DNA of 64,000 nt from Lysinibacillus alkalisoli (GCF_014643595.1 NZ_BMJT01000010.1:1-64000); one strand, 5' to 3'. Numbered from the stretch's first letter, positions 46,841 to 55,773 are shown. Translations and numbers: made by a program. Notes: generated from the letters alone by a model not told the origin.

Positions 46841-47275
46841 ATGAAAAAATTAGTCGCTGCTCTATTTGCAATGACACTTGTCTTCACGTCAATTGGTAGT
46901 TTTTTACCTGTTGATCATGATTACACTGCGGAAGCAAAAGGTTACAAATCAGGTAAAAAAGGATTTAGTAACACAAACAATAATCAATCTAATATTCAAA
47001 AGAAAGACCAAAATACCAATAATAAAAACCAATCTCCAGCTGCTAAAAAGAATGACAGCTCTAGCAAAAGTGGTGGCTTAATGAAAGGCCTAATGATGGG
47101 TGGTTTAGCTGGTCTTTTATTCGGTGGTCTATTTGGTGGCATGGGCGCTTTAGGCTCTATTTTAGGGTTACTTGTTAATATTGGTGCTATTTTATTAGTC
47201 GTATTTTTAGCTGCTAAAATTTGGAGTATGGTCACAAATAAAAAGCGTAAAGAGGATGCTAAAGAATGGAAATAA
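46841..47275 (+). CDS. Small secreted/membrane protein with Gly-rich helix (Tim44-like N-terminal type)
   Basis: 144 aa. Signal peptide (1-~32, AEAKG cleavage region), an Asn/Gln/Lys/Ser-rich low-complexity linker (~33-77), a Gly/Leu/Met-rich helix (GGLAGLLFGGLFGGMGALG) and a second transmembrane helix (~113-130) with a charged tail. This layout resembles bacterial proteins annotated as Tim44-domain proteins, but the Tim44 core is absent. TTGGAGG precedes the ATG. The last 10 bp overlap yxcD. Confidence 0.65.
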   Translation: MKKLVAALFAMTLVFTSIGSFLPVDHDYTAEAKGYKSGKKGFSNTNNNQSNIQKKDQNTNNKNQSPAAKKNDSSSKSGGLMKGLMMGGLAGLLFGGLFGGMGALGSILGLLVNIGAILLVVFLAAKIWSMVTNKKRKEDAKEWK

Positions 47276-47553
47276 TTAACGAGCAATCTGTCATTGATGC
47301 GTTATGTTTATCGCAAGCCTATCATAATGACTTACAACCTCAAGATGTGATGGTGGAGTTAACGTATGATGATGATGAGGGTTTTGGTGCTGAAGTCGAA
47401 TTTCGTGATGGACGTACTGCATTATTATCACATAGTGATATGATTGGTGCATTACGTGCCTGGGTAAAAGATGTACTACATCTGGACCCTTTCTCTTCAA
47501 TCATTGAACTTGTTTTAGATGATGAAGAAGGCATTATTGCACATGTAAAATAA
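47266..47553 (+). CDS. yxcD: YxcD family protein (DUF2653)
   Basis: 95 aa, small acidic cytosolic protein. The VIDALCLSQAYHN opening and the VELTYDDDEGFGAEV / LDDEEGIIAHV strands fit DUF2653. The start overlaps the preceding gene by 10 bp, with AAAGAGG upstream. Function unknown. Confidence 0.75.
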   Translation: MEIINEQSVIDALCLSQAYHNDLQPQDVMVELTYDDDEGFGAEVEFRDGRTALLSHSDMIGALRAWVKDVLHLDPFSSIIELVLDDEEGIIAHVK

Positions 47554-47567
47554 TAAAATATACCAAT

Positions 47568-47604
47568 AAAAAGTACGCCTACAAACATATGCAGGCGTAC
47601 TTTT
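47568..47604 (+). terminator. Bidirectional terminator
   Basis: A 12-bp stem (AAAAGTACGCCT and complement) between convergent genes. Confidence 0.8.
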
Positions 47605-47614
47605 CTTATGTGAT

Positions 47615-49231
47615 TTATTTTTGGCTCAAATAAACGTCAATCTCTTCTCTTATTTTGGCCTTTAAAAATTTACCAACCGATGTTTTTGGGATTTCCTTCA
47701 CAAAAATTACTTCATCAGGCAACCACCATTTTGCTACGTGAGCTTCTAAAAATTGTAGTAGTTCTTCTTTAGTCGCCTTTGCATTATCTTTTAATACTAC
47801 ACAGGCTAAAGGGCGTTCTTGCCACTTTTCATGAGGCATAGCTACAACAGCTGCTTCAAATACGGCAGGGTGAGACATTAAAGCGTTCTCAAGGTCTACA
47901 GAAGAAATCCATTCTCCGCCTGATTTAATTAAATCTTTCGTGCGATCTGTAATACGAATATAACCTTCCTTTGTCATTACAGCAATATCTCCTGTATATA
48001 GCCAACCATCTTTAAATGCCTCACTTGAGCGAGCATCTTTATAATATTCATCAGCAATCCAAGGTCCTCTAATCGTTAATTCACCCATCGTGGTATTATC
48101 CCATGGTACTTCACCATTTTCATTGATGACGCGCGTTTCAATCAATGGTACCGTTAAGCCTTGTGTAACACGTAAAGCTAATTTATCTTCTTCGCTATAT
48201 TGTTCGATCTCAGAAGTGAAATTTGATAGGCTCACAACTGGTGAGGTTTCCGTCATACCATATCCTACTAAAAATGGCACGCCAAATTCCTTCTCATATT
48301 TTTGTACCAAGCCCTTAGGTGACGCCGAACCACCACTCACTACTAGACGTAAGGAACTGATATTGCGTGGCTTTTTTTCCTGTTCTTGTGCCATACCTAA
48401 CCATATTGTCGGCACACCTGCTGTTAAGGTTACTTTTTCTTGCTCAATCAAATCTAATAATAAACTAGGCGTAAACATAGGCCCTGGTAAGACTTGTGTA
48501 ATACCAAAATTCACACCTGCAAATGGCATGCCCCAAGCATTAACATGGAACATTGGCACAACAGGCATAATAACGTCTTTTTCGCTAAGGGCTAATGTAT
48601 CTTTTAAACCACTAAGTAAACTATGCAACACTAAACTCCTATGGGTGTACGTCACACCTTTTGGCATACCTGTTGTTGCACTTGTATAACACATACCTGC
48701 TAATGTATTTTCGTCTAAATCTAAAGGAAACGCAAAATCAGGTGATGCGGCTTGTACTATTGTTTCATAATCATACAATTCAATGCCTTCGGGAGCAGCT
48801 GGTAACTCGCTATTATCTTGCATCAAGATAATTTTCTTTACGGTTTTAAAATGCGGAATTAATGGGGTTAATAAGGGATAGAGATCGCCATCTATTAGTA
48901 AAATCTCGTCTTCTGCATGATTCACGACATAGGCAATATGTTCAGGAGCTAAACGAATATTAATCATGTGTAAAATAGCACCTGCACATGGCACTGCAAA
49001 ATACGCCTCTAAATGGCGATGATGATTCCATGCAAAAGAACCGACCTTCATTTCTTTTGTCATACCTAACTTTGTAAGTGCATCTGCTAATTGATGTGTC
49101 CGCATGACATAATCTTTGTAAGTAATGCGATGTGTCTTTGTCTCACTTGTTCTTGAAATAATCATTTTATTCGGGAAATACCTTTTAGCGCGGTCCAAAA
49201 AACTAGTCAACAACAATGGTGTGTTCATCAT
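47615..49231 (-). CDS. Acyl-CoA synthetase (medium/long-chain, AlkK-like)
   Basis: 538 aa ANL-superfamily ligase. P-loop variant YTSATTGMPKGV, gate FLVGYGMTETSPV, GWLYTGDIAV and the catalytic lysine in KTSVGKFLKAKIREE. The SATTG variant (Ala for Gly) and the overall length fit the AlkK-like fatty-acyl-CoA ligases. ATG 49231 is preceded by GAGGGG. Monocistronic; its promoter overlaps a palindrome shared with the other ligase operon in this window. Confidence 0.85.
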   Translation of the reverse strand: MMNTPLLLTSFLDRAKRYFPNKMIISRTSETKTHRITYKDYVMRTHQLADALTKLGMTKEMKVGSFAWNHHRHLEAYFAVPCAGAILHMINIRLAPEHIAYVVNHAEDEILLIDGDLYPLLTPLIPHFKTVKKIILMQDNSELPAAPEGIELYDYETIVQAASPDFAFPLDLDENTLAGMCYTSATTGMPKGVTYTHRSLVLHSLLSGLKDTLALSEKDVIMPVVPMFHVNAWGMPFAGVNFGITQVLPGPMFTPSLLLDLIEQEKVTLTAGVPTIWLGMAQEQEKKPRNISSLRLVVSGGSASPKGLVQKYEKEFGVPFLVGYGMTETSPVVSLSNFTSEIEQYSEEDKLALRVTQGLTVPLIETRVINENGEVPWDNTTMGELTIRGPWIADEYYKDARSSEAFKDGWLYTGDIAVMTKEGYIRITDRTKDLIKSGGEWISSVDLENALMSHPAVFEAAVVAMPHEKWQERPLACVVLKDNAKATKEELLQFLEAHVAKWWLPDEVIFVKEIPKTSVGKFLKAKIREEIDVYLSQK

Positions 49232-49262
49232 AATTTTCACTTCCCCTCTTTAGTTAGCTTTT

Positions 49263-49290
49263 ATTATACATTAAACAGAATATTTTGACA
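49263..49290 (-). promoter_or_regulatory. Promoter with candidate operator, acyl-CoA ligase 1
   Basis: Minus-strand -10 TATAAT (49263-49268). An 18-bp element TAAACAGAATATTTTGAC (plus strand, 49272-49289) fills the spacer to a poor -35. It matches the element at 55448-55465 at 16 of 18 positions, with the inverted core ACAGAA..TTYTG. Confidence 0.55.
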
Positions 49291-49364
49291 CTTATTATAT
49301 TATTACTTTAATTTACAATCACTAAATATAATCATGCTACAATGAAAAGAGAGGAGAGGATACA

Positions 49365-49751
49365 ATGGAAAAAACCGTTTATATATTAGCAGAAACACGC
49401 ACGAACAATTTCAATGATAAAGATATACAAGAAAAGATTAGCAACGTTTGGCATGAAGCTAGGGAGAAAAATGAAGACGGGGTGCTGTTTGGTATTTATC
49501 ACAATTATGCAGGTAATTACAAAGATGATTACACATTATCCATTGCCACATCAACACCTGTTGGTAACAAGATGATTACAATTCCTGATAATAATTACAC
49601 CACATATGTAACAGAGCGCAATCATATTTTTGATACTTGGGAACAAATTTGGCAAGCTGAGGAGGATCATGTATTGCAACGCGATTATAAATTTGATTTT
49701 GAGCGCTATTTGCGTGATGGTTCTGTTCAAATTTTTATAGGCAAGAAATAA
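49365..49751 (+). CDS. GyrI-like/AraC effector-binding domain protein
   Basis: 128 aa. A stand-alone effector-binding (SOUL/GyrI-like) domain without a DNA-binding part. The C-terminal signature IFDTWEQIWQAEE, RDYKFDFERYL and VQIFIGKK is characteristic of the fold. Such proteins bind amphipathic small molecules; the ligand here is unknown. Good GAGGAG before the ATG. Monocistronic. Confidence 0.78.
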   Translation: MEKTVYILAETRTNNFNDKDIQEKISNVWHEAREKNEDGVLFGIYHNYAGNYKDDYTLSIATSTPVGNKMITIPDNNYTTYVTERNHIFDTWEQIWQAEEDHVLQRDYKFDFERYLRDGSVQIFIGKK

Positions 49752-49755
49752 CTTT

Positions 49756-49800
49756 AAAAAAGTGGTAAGGAATATTATAGCTCCTTGACCACTCTTTTTT
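49756..49800 (+). terminator. Bidirectional terminator
   Basis: AAGTGGTAAGGA-type arm with TCCT-TG-ACCACT complement, A run before and T run after. It also serves the 50-aa minus-strand gene whose stop overlaps it. Confidence 0.75.
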
Positions 49801-49951
49801 ATTTCATGAAACACTCCATTACAACTAAACTAATTGCTGTTAATAATAATGCCACATGCCACATACAAATAGGGGGTCTTTGTTTTTGCATATTTTTATC
49901 TTCTGAGTGTAATGATTTCATAGTACAACTCACACAAAAATATCGCTTCAT
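49799..49951 (-). CDS. 50-aa CxxC-containing single-pass membrane protein
   Basis: A short gene in what looks like an empty gap. GAGGTG lies 5 nt before the ATG; the product opens MKRYFCVSCTMKSLH, with a CxxC pair, has a positively charged middle, and ends in a hydrophobic helix (VALLLTAISLVVMECFMK). It is bounded by its own ribosome-binding site and a terminator overlapping its stop. No family recognised. The CxxC could bind metal or be redox active; that is inference. Confidence 0.6.
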   Translation of the reverse strand: MKRYFCVSCTMKSLHSEDKNMQKQRPPICMWHVALLLTAISLVVMECFMK

Positions 49952-50015
49952 CTTTTCACCTCTATTTCAGTATACCTGCTTGTAAAAGACTTGCCTTCTT
50001 TTTCGATTTGCGTTA

Positions 50016-50035
50016 AAGTTTCCTTAAGGAAACTT
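50016..50035 (+). promoter_or_regulatory. Candidate MntR box upstream of sodA
   Basis: AAGTTTCCTTAAGGAAACTT is a perfect 20-bp palindrome 36 bp before the SOD start. Its centre CCTTAAGG flanked by TTT/AAA fits the MntR operator pattern of Bacilli (TTTnCCTTAAGGnAAA, from memory). MntR represses with Mn(II). Confidence 0.55.
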
Positions 50036-50070
50036 AATTTCCTAAAAGAAAATGAGGGAGTGGAATAACT

Positions 50071-50682
50071 TTGACCATATTTGAATTACCGAAATTACCT
50101 TATGCTGTGGATGCATTAGAACCTTATCTTGATGCACGTACCTTGGAAATACACCATGGTAAACACCATGCGACATACGTAAACAACTTAAATGCAGCAC
50201 TTGAGGGGCATAATGATCTACAAAGTAAAAGCATACGTGAGATCTTAACCCATTTAGACCAAGTCCCTGAAGATATTCGAACTGCTGTACAAAATAATGG
50301 TGGTGGACATTACTGCCACTCTTTATTTTGGGAGTCTATGAAACCTAATGGTGGTGGCGAACCTACTGCTGATATTAAACGCGAAATCGAAAAATACTTT
50401 CACACATTTGATAATTTCCAAGACCAATTATCAAAAGCAGCTGTAAGTCGATTTGGTAGCGGCTACGGCTGGCTTGTCGAGCATAACGGACAACTTGAAG
50501 TATTAAGTACCGCTAATCAAAATACACCATTACAAGAAGGCAAAAACCCGTTATTAATTATTGATGTATGGGAGCATGCCTATTATTTAAAATATCAAAA
50601 TCGCCGTCCTGAGTTTGTCACAAATTGGTGGCATACCATTGATTGGGATATTGTGAACGACCGCTTATTACAAACAAAATAA
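50071..50682 (+). CDS. sodA: Superoxide dismutase, Mn/Fe family (likely Mn)
   Basis: 203 aa, full length. Metal ligands lie in EIHHGKHHATY, GHYCHSLFW and DVWEHAYYLKY; the STANQ glutamine position is typical of manganese enzymes. TTG start, 10 nt after GGGAG. The residue before the second ligand His is Cys where the family usually has Asn (NHSLFW), an unusual change. Monocistronic; a MntR-like palindrome lies in the promoter region. Confidence 0.92.
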   Translation: MTIFELPKLPYAVDALEPYLDARTLEIHHGKHHATYVNNLNAALEGHNDLQSKSIREILTHLDQVPEDIRTAVQNNGGGHYCHSLFWESMKPNGGGEPTADIKREIEKYFHTFDNFQDQLSKAAVSRFGSGYGWLVEHNGQLEVLSTANQNTPLQEGKNPLLIIDVWEHAYYLKYQNRRPEFVTNWWHTIDWDIVNDRLLQTK

Positions 50683-50700
50683 TTTCTTTTACAGCAACCA

Positions 50701-50736
50701 AAAACTGCCCCTGATTATTTTCAAGGGGCAGTTTTA
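50701..50736 (+). terminator. Bidirectional terminator
   Basis: AACTGCCCCT/AGGGGCAGTT stem with A and T runs. Confidence 0.85.
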
Positions 50737-50815
50737 TTAGTTGTTTGAGTTAAACATAATAATAAACTTCAACATCTTAAAAATGTAAAACACACTGTCT
50801 CGTACAAAATCATAC

Positions 50816-51961
50816 TTATGATAATCCTAAATTTTTAGCAATGATAACTTTCATAATTTCATTCGTGCCTGCATAAATCGACATGACAGGAATATCGCGA
50901 TAACGTCTTGCAATTTTATACTCTTCCATATAACCATAACCACCATGTAATTGCATACATTCAGCAGAAATCTCACGGGCTGTTTCTGTTATCCAGTATT
51001 TTGCCATCGAAACTTTAGTGACAACATCTTTCCCTGCCATATGTTCTTCAATTAGCGACTCTAAAAACGTTCGCCCTAATTCCATTTTTGTTGCCATTTC
51101 CGCCATTTTAAATTGCGTATTTTGGAAAGAGGCAATTTTAGCTCCGAATGCTGTCCGTTCTTGAATATACTGTTTTGTCAGTTCAAACATATCTTCAGAG
51201 GCAATTTGTGCAGATAAAGCTACAACAAGTCGCTCTTGCTGAAGCTTCTCCATTAAATAAGTGAATCCCTTACCTTCTTCACCTAATAAATTTGCAACGG
51301 GCACACGACAGTCTTCAAAGTAAAGCTCCGCAGTATCTTGTGAATGCATGCCTACTTTGTCTAACTTACGCCCTTTAGTGAAACCTTCTGTGTCACCTTC
51401 AATCACTAGCAAACTTACGCCTTTATGTCGTTCTTGTGGGTTTGTCTTGACGGCTACAACAGCTAAATTAGTATGAATACCATTTGTTATAAATGTTTTT
51501 TGTCCATTTACAATATAATAATCACCATCGCGTATTGCGGTTGTTTTGATATTCGCTAAATCAGAACCTGTACCAGGCTCAGTCATTGCGACAGCAGTAA
51601 TATATTCCCCTGTTACACAGCCTGGTAGCCAACGTTTTTTTTGTTCAGGTGTACCATACGACTCAAGATATGGCACTACAATGTCATTATGTAAACCTAC
51701 ACCTGTTAACCCTGCGCCAACCCGTTCCATCTCTTCACCAATAATCACACCAAAGCTAAAATCTAAATTCAATCCCCCGTATTCCCCATCTACTTGTGGA
51801 CATAAAAAGCCCATCTCACCAAGCTTTAACCAAAATGATTGTGGGATTAACTTGTCTTTCTCCCACTGTTCATAATGTGGTACTGCTTCATCTGTTAAAA
51901 ATTTGCGTAGTGACTTACGAAATAATTCATGTTCAGTTGTTTCAAAACGATAACGTGCCAT
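50816..51961 (-). CDS. Acyl-CoA dehydrogenase
   Basis: 381 aa. FAD-dependent; family motifs AVAMTEPGTGSDLANIKT, DKVGMHSQDTAELYFEDCRVP and QLHGGYGYMEEYKIARRYRDI. The usual short-chain catalytic Glu (YEGT) is replaced (YAGTNE); a Glu in QQERL, the long-chain/isovaleryl position, may serve instead. Last gene of a four-gene beta-oxidation-type operon. Confidence 0.9.
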   Translation of the reverse strand: MARYRFETTEHELFRKSLRKFLTDEAVPHYEQWEKDKLIPQSFWLKLGEMGFLCPQVDGEYGGLNLDFSFGVIIGEEMERVGAGLTGVGLHNDIVVPYLESYGTPEQKKRWLPGCVTGEYITAVAMTEPGTGSDLANIKTTAIRDGDYYIVNGQKTFITNGIHTNLAVVAVKTNPQERHKGVSLLVIEGDTEGFTKGRKLDKVGMHSQDTAELYFEDCRVPVANLLGEEGKGFTYLMEKLQQERLVVALSAQIASEDMFELTKQYIQERTAFGAKIASFQNTQFKMAEMATKMELGRTFLESLIEEHMAGKDVVTKVSMAKYWITETAREISAECMQLHGGYGYMEEYKIARRYRDIPVMSIYAGTNEIMKVIIAKNLGLS

Positions 51962-51975
51962 ACTTAACAGCCCCT

Positions 51976-52743
51976 TTACTTTGGTTGCATACGAACTGCA
52001 CCATCTAATCGAATGACTTCTCCATTCAATAAAGTGTTACGTACAATGGACTCCACTAATAAAGCATACTCACTTGGTTTCCCTAAACGCTGCGGGAATG
52101 GGGTCATCTTAGCCAGTGCATCTTGTGCTGGCTCTGGTAAACCTGCAAACATAGGCGTTTCAATTAAACCTGGTGCAATCGTCATCACGCGAATGCCTTT
52201 TTCAGCTAACTCGCGAGCTAATGGCAAGGTCATCGCTACCACACCACCTTTAGAAGCACTGTAGGCGGCTTGTCCAATTTGACCATCAAAAGCTGCCACA
52301 GATGCTGTATTCACAATAATCCCACGTTGCCCATCTCTATCTGGGGTATTATGTTGCATGGCATTTGCGGCAATACGTATCACATTAAATGTGCCTAATA
52401 AATTGATACGTAATACTTGTTCAAATTGCGCCAAACTATGCATCCCTTTGCTTGATAACACTTTAGCTGGCGGGGCAATACCTGCACAGTTTACTACAAG
52501 ATTAATACAACCGTATTTTTCTGTAGCTTGATTGACTGCTCGCTCAACAGAAGTCTCATCTGTAACATCTGTTTTAATAAACAACATTTGCTCATGAGCT
52601 GCCTGAACTAATACTTGCCCTTTTTCTTCATTTAAATCTAACAAAACAGCCTTACCACCATTGGCTACAATATGTTTAGCTGTTGCCTCCCCCATACCTG
52701 AAGCACCGCCTGTAATGAGTGCCACTACCTCTTTTAATTCCAT
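51976..52743 (-). CDS. 3-hydroxyacyl-CoA dehydrogenase, SDR type (type II)
   Basis: 255 aa classical short-chain dehydrogenase: TGGASGMGE cofactor motif, NTASVAAFDG serine and YSASKGG catalytic Tyr/Lys. The insert ASKGMHSLAQFEQVLRIN-like region and the sequence around GIAPPAKVL resemble the human HSD17B10-type hydroxyacyl-CoA dehydrogenase. ATG 52743 is 8 nt after AAGGGGG. Operon with thiolase and acyl-CoA dehydrogenase supports an NAD-dependent 3-hydroxyacyl-CoA role. Confidence 0.85.
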   Translation of the reverse strand: MELKEVVALITGGASGMGEATAKHIVANGGKAVLLDLNEEKGQVLVQAAHEQMLFIKTDVTDETSVERAVNQATEKYGCINLVVNCAGIAPPAKVLSSKGMHSLAQFEQVLRINLLGTFNVIRIAANAMQHNTPDRDGQRGIIVNTASVAAFDGQIGQAAYSASKGGVVAMTLPLARELAEKGIRVMTIAPGLIETPMFAGLPEPAQDALAKMTPFPQRLGKPSEYALLVESIVRNTLLNGEVIRLDGAVRMQPK

Positions 52744-52756
52744 TGTGTTGTCCCCC

Positions 52757-53905
52757 TTATAATCGTTCAATAATCGTAGCATTTGCCATACCCATACCTT
52801 CGCAAATCGCTAATAAACCATATCGTTGATTTTCTCGATGTAGACGATGTACCATCGTTGTGATTAATTTTGTACCTGTTGCACCGAGCGGATGTCCTAA
52901 TGCAATCGCTCCACCATCTACATTTAATTTAGTAGGATCTGCTTTTACGTCATGTAACCATGCTAATGGTACAGGTGCAAATGCTTCATTCACCTCATAG
53001 GTATCCATATCAGCCAAGCTTAAACCTGCCTTCATCAATACTTTTTTTGTGGCAGCAATAGGGCCAGTTAACATTAATGTAGGGTCAGAACCTACAACAC
53101 TTCTTGCCACAATTTTTGCTAAAGGTTTAACACCAAGTTCATCTGCTCGTTCACGTGACATTAATAACACAGCTGAGGCGCCGTCACTCATTTGGCTCGC
53201 ATTACCTGCTGTGATTACCCCGTCCTCTTTAAATACTGTGTTTAGTGTAGCTAATGTGTTAGCCGTTGTACCTGCTCTAGGGCCCTCATCGGTATCAAAA
53301 ATATACGTTTCTCCATTATCATTCCTTACTTCAACACCTATAATCTCCTGTTTAAAGTGACCATTAGCTATGGCTTGGAGGGCACGTGTATGACTATTTG
53401 CTGCATATTCATTTAAAGTTTCAGCACTTAACTGCCATTTCTCAGCAATGCGTTCTGCAGATAAGCCTTGATGAATAATGTCATGTTGTTTTGTTAAGGC
53501 AACACTCGGCTTTACATCCATATAATTAGAGCCCATAGGCATTCTTGTCATGCTTTCTACGCCACCTGCAATTACAATATCCATATCGCCTGCTAAAATG
53601 GCTTGTGAGGCAAAATGCAAGGCTTGTTGACTAGAGCCACATTGACGGTCAATGGTCACCCCTGGTACGTGTGTAGGGAACCCTGCAATCAATAATGCTG
53701 TACGTGCAATGTTGCCTGCTTGTTCGGCACTTTGCGTGACACACCCTAGAATGACATCTTCAATTTCTTCTTTATCAACCTTTGCTCGTTGCACAACTTC
53801 ATTCAAGACGATAGCAGCTAAATCATCCGCTCTTGTATGACGTAACGCTCCTTTTCGTTTACCTACTGCTGTTCTAACTGCAGCCACAATCACAACTTCT
53901 CTCAT
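52757..53905 (-). CDS. Thiolase (acetyl-CoA acyltransferase)
   Basis: 382 aa. Nucleophile Cys in DRQCGSSQQAL, NVDGGAIALGHPLGATG histidine motif and a C-terminal AICEGMGMAN in place of the usual C-x-GGG-x-G. Likely degradative thiolase cleaving 3-ketoacyl-CoA. Second gene of the operon, 6 nt after the ligase stop. Confidence 0.88.
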   Translation of the reverse strand: MREVVIVAAVRTAVGKRKGALRHTRADDLAAIVLNEVVQRAKVDKEEIEDVILGCVTQSAEQAGNIARTALLIAGFPTHVPGVTIDRQCGSSQQALHFASQAILAGDMDIVIAGGVESMTRMPMGSNYMDVKPSVALTKQHDIIHQGLSAERIAEKWQLSAETLNEYAANSHTRALQAIANGHFKQEIIGVEVRNDNGETYIFDTDEGPRAGTTANTLATLNTVFKEDGVITAGNASQMSDGASAVLLMSRERADELGVKPLAKIVARSVVGSDPTLMLTGPIAATKKVLMKAGLSLADMDTYEVNEAFAPVPLAWLHDVKADPTKLNVDGGAIALGHPLGATGTKLITTMVHRLHRENQRYGLLAICEGMGMANATIIERL

Positions 53906-53911
53906 CCTTAT

Positions 53912-55435
53912 CTACCCCTCTTTCATAAATGCATCTCTTAGCTGATATTTCAATATTTTCCCTGATGTATTACGTGGTAAAACATCTACATATAAAATTT
54001 GTCGTGGTACCTTATAACCAGCAATACGCTCTCGGCAATATGTTAGCAATGCTTCTTCATCAATTTTTTCGTTTGGTTTTGGCACAAGTACAGCTGTGAC
54101 GGTTTCGCCCCATTTCTCGTCTGGCAAACCAATTGTTGCTGCTTCTAATATTTGTGGGTGACTATTTAATACTTGTTCGACTTCAACAGAATATACATTT
54201 TCCCCACCTGAAATAATCATATCTTTTTTACGATCAACAATTGTAATAAAGCCATCTTCATCAACTGTTGCTAGATCACCTGTCATTAACCAACCGTCTC
54301 TAAACGTTTTCTGTGTCTCCTCTGGCTTGCGATAATACTCTTTCATAATGGTTTCACCTTTTAAAACAAACTCACCTGTTTCACCTGGTTTAACATCTTC
54401 CATATCATCATTTACCACACGAGCAATTAATAAAGGCATTGATTTGCCACCCGCACCGATTTTTTCAGCATGCTCCTCTGGTGTTAAATACGTACCTCCT
54501 GGCCCCGCTTCTGTTAAACCACATAAATTATAAAATTGGTCTGTGCCAAACAACGCAATTGCATCATTAATCAGTTTTGGTGCCATTGGGGCAGCCCCGT
54601 AAAAACATGCTCGCAAAGAACTTAAATCATATTGATTGTTATTTGGGACGTTTAAAATGGCATTATACATGGCTGGTACACCAAATAATGTGGTTACTTT
54701 GTAGCGCTCAATATCTTCTAACACTTGTACAGGATTAAAATCACGATGCACGATGCATGTCATACCTGCTGCTATAGCTGTATTATTAATTAAATTCAAT
54801 TGTGCCGAATGAAACATAGGGGCCATGCAAATCGTAACGTCTTGACGACTAAATTGACTAATTAGAGTAAAGGCCGTACTCACATTGATAATTGCTTGGT
54901 GATGAAATAGTGCTCCCTTTGGGTAACCCGTTGTCCCTGATGTGTATAAAATCTCAGCATCGTCTAGGATGGAGACATGTATATTGGGCTGTACTACACT
55001 ACTTGACAAGAATTGTTCCCAACTTGTATTCTCTCCTGATTGGGATTGAGGCACACTTACAATAGGCACAGATTTTGTTAGGGTGGCATTTACTGTTTCT
55101 AATAATGCTTCGGATATTTCATCTCCGATAACAAGATCTGCCTCAGATTGACTTAAAATATATTCTGTTTCAATAGCAGTTAATCTAAAGTTCACAGGTA
55201 CAGCCACACAACCCGCTCTTGCAATGCCATAAAAAACTATCATGAAGTAGTCTGAGTTCTTCATGAAAATGGCCACTTTACTTCCTTTTTTATATCCCTT
55301 TTCAATTAAGGCATTAGCTACCCGATTAACCTCGTCATTGAACGCCTCATATGTATATTGACGTTCACCAAAAATGACAGCTATTTTCTCTGGATGTCTT
55401 TGGGCATTTAAAGCTAAAACAGTACTTAAATCCAT
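53912..55435 (-). CDS. Acyl-CoA ligase (fatty-acid-CoA ligase, ANL family)
   Basis: 507 aa. LYTSGTTGYPKGA P-loop, NLCGLTEAGPGGTYL, GWLMTGDLATVDEDG and catalytic Lys in NTSGKILKYQLRD. AGGAGG precedes the ATG. First gene of the ligase-thiolase-SDR-ACAD operon, under a good promoter (55481-55509) with a palindrome between promoter and start. Confidence 0.88.
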   Translation of the reverse strand: MDLSTVLALNAQRHPEKIAVIFGERQYTYEAFNDEVNRVANALIEKGYKKGSKVAIFMKNSDYFMIVFYGIARAGCVAVPVNFRLTAIETEYILSQSEADLVIGDEISEALLETVNATLTKSVPIVSVPQSQSGENTSWEQFLSSSVVQPNIHVSILDDAEILYTSGTTGYPKGALFHHQAIINVSTAFTLISQFSRQDVTICMAPMFHSAQLNLINNTAIAAGMTCIVHRDFNPVQVLEDIERYKVTTLFGVPAMYNAILNVPNNNQYDLSSLRACFYGAAPMAPKLINDAIALFGTDQFYNLCGLTEAGPGGTYLTPEEHAEKIGAGGKSMPLLIARVVNDDMEDVKPGETGEFVLKGETIMKEYYRKPEETQKTFRDGWLMTGDLATVDEDGFITIVDRKKDMIISGGENVYSVEVEQVLNSHPQILEAATIGLPDEKWGETVTAVLVPKPNEKIDEEALLTYCRERIAGYKVPRQILYVDVLPRNTSGKILKYQLRDAFMKEG

Positions 55436-55447
55436 AAAACGACCTCC

Positions 55448-55465
55448 TAAACAGAATTTTCTGAC
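55448..55465 (-). promoter_or_regulatory. Candidate operator, acyl-CoA ligase operon 2
   Basis: TAAACAGAATTTTCTGAC, inverted core ACAGAA..TTCTGA, located about 10-25 bp after the expected transcription start. It is near-identical to 49272-49289. Confidence 0.55.
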
Positions 55466-55480
55466 TTCATAACTATTTTT

Positions 55481-55509
55481 AGTTTAGCAACCGTTTTTTA
55501 TTACTGCAA
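55481..55509 (-). promoter_or_regulatory. Promoter of acyl-CoA ligase operon
   Basis: TTGCAG (55504-55509), 17-bp spacer, TAAACT (55481-55486) on the minus strand. In 55510-55770 I see only A+T-rich sequence with no gene. Confidence 0.6.
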
Positions 55510-55773
55510 GTGCCTATTTTTATTATTCCAAAAAATCTTTAACATATTATTATTTCAAGATAAATTTATATACCTATCGAATTTGCATATTTTTTGTACT
55601 TTATACGTTTTAAATTATGTAAAAATAATGATTAGCTCAAACAAATAAATTTTTCAACAATAGTAAATTGATCAAGTAATATGAGAGGGTGCTTCCAAAA
55701 CTTATTTTATCTCACATCGTTTAGGATAACTTGTACGTTTTATTAAATTGGAATAACAGAAGAGAAAGCAAAT

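Noticed and set aside
49551-49814. 87-aa minus-strand frame overlapping the effector-binding gene
   Set aside because: Antisense shadow without a ribosome-binding site, and it crosses a terminator.
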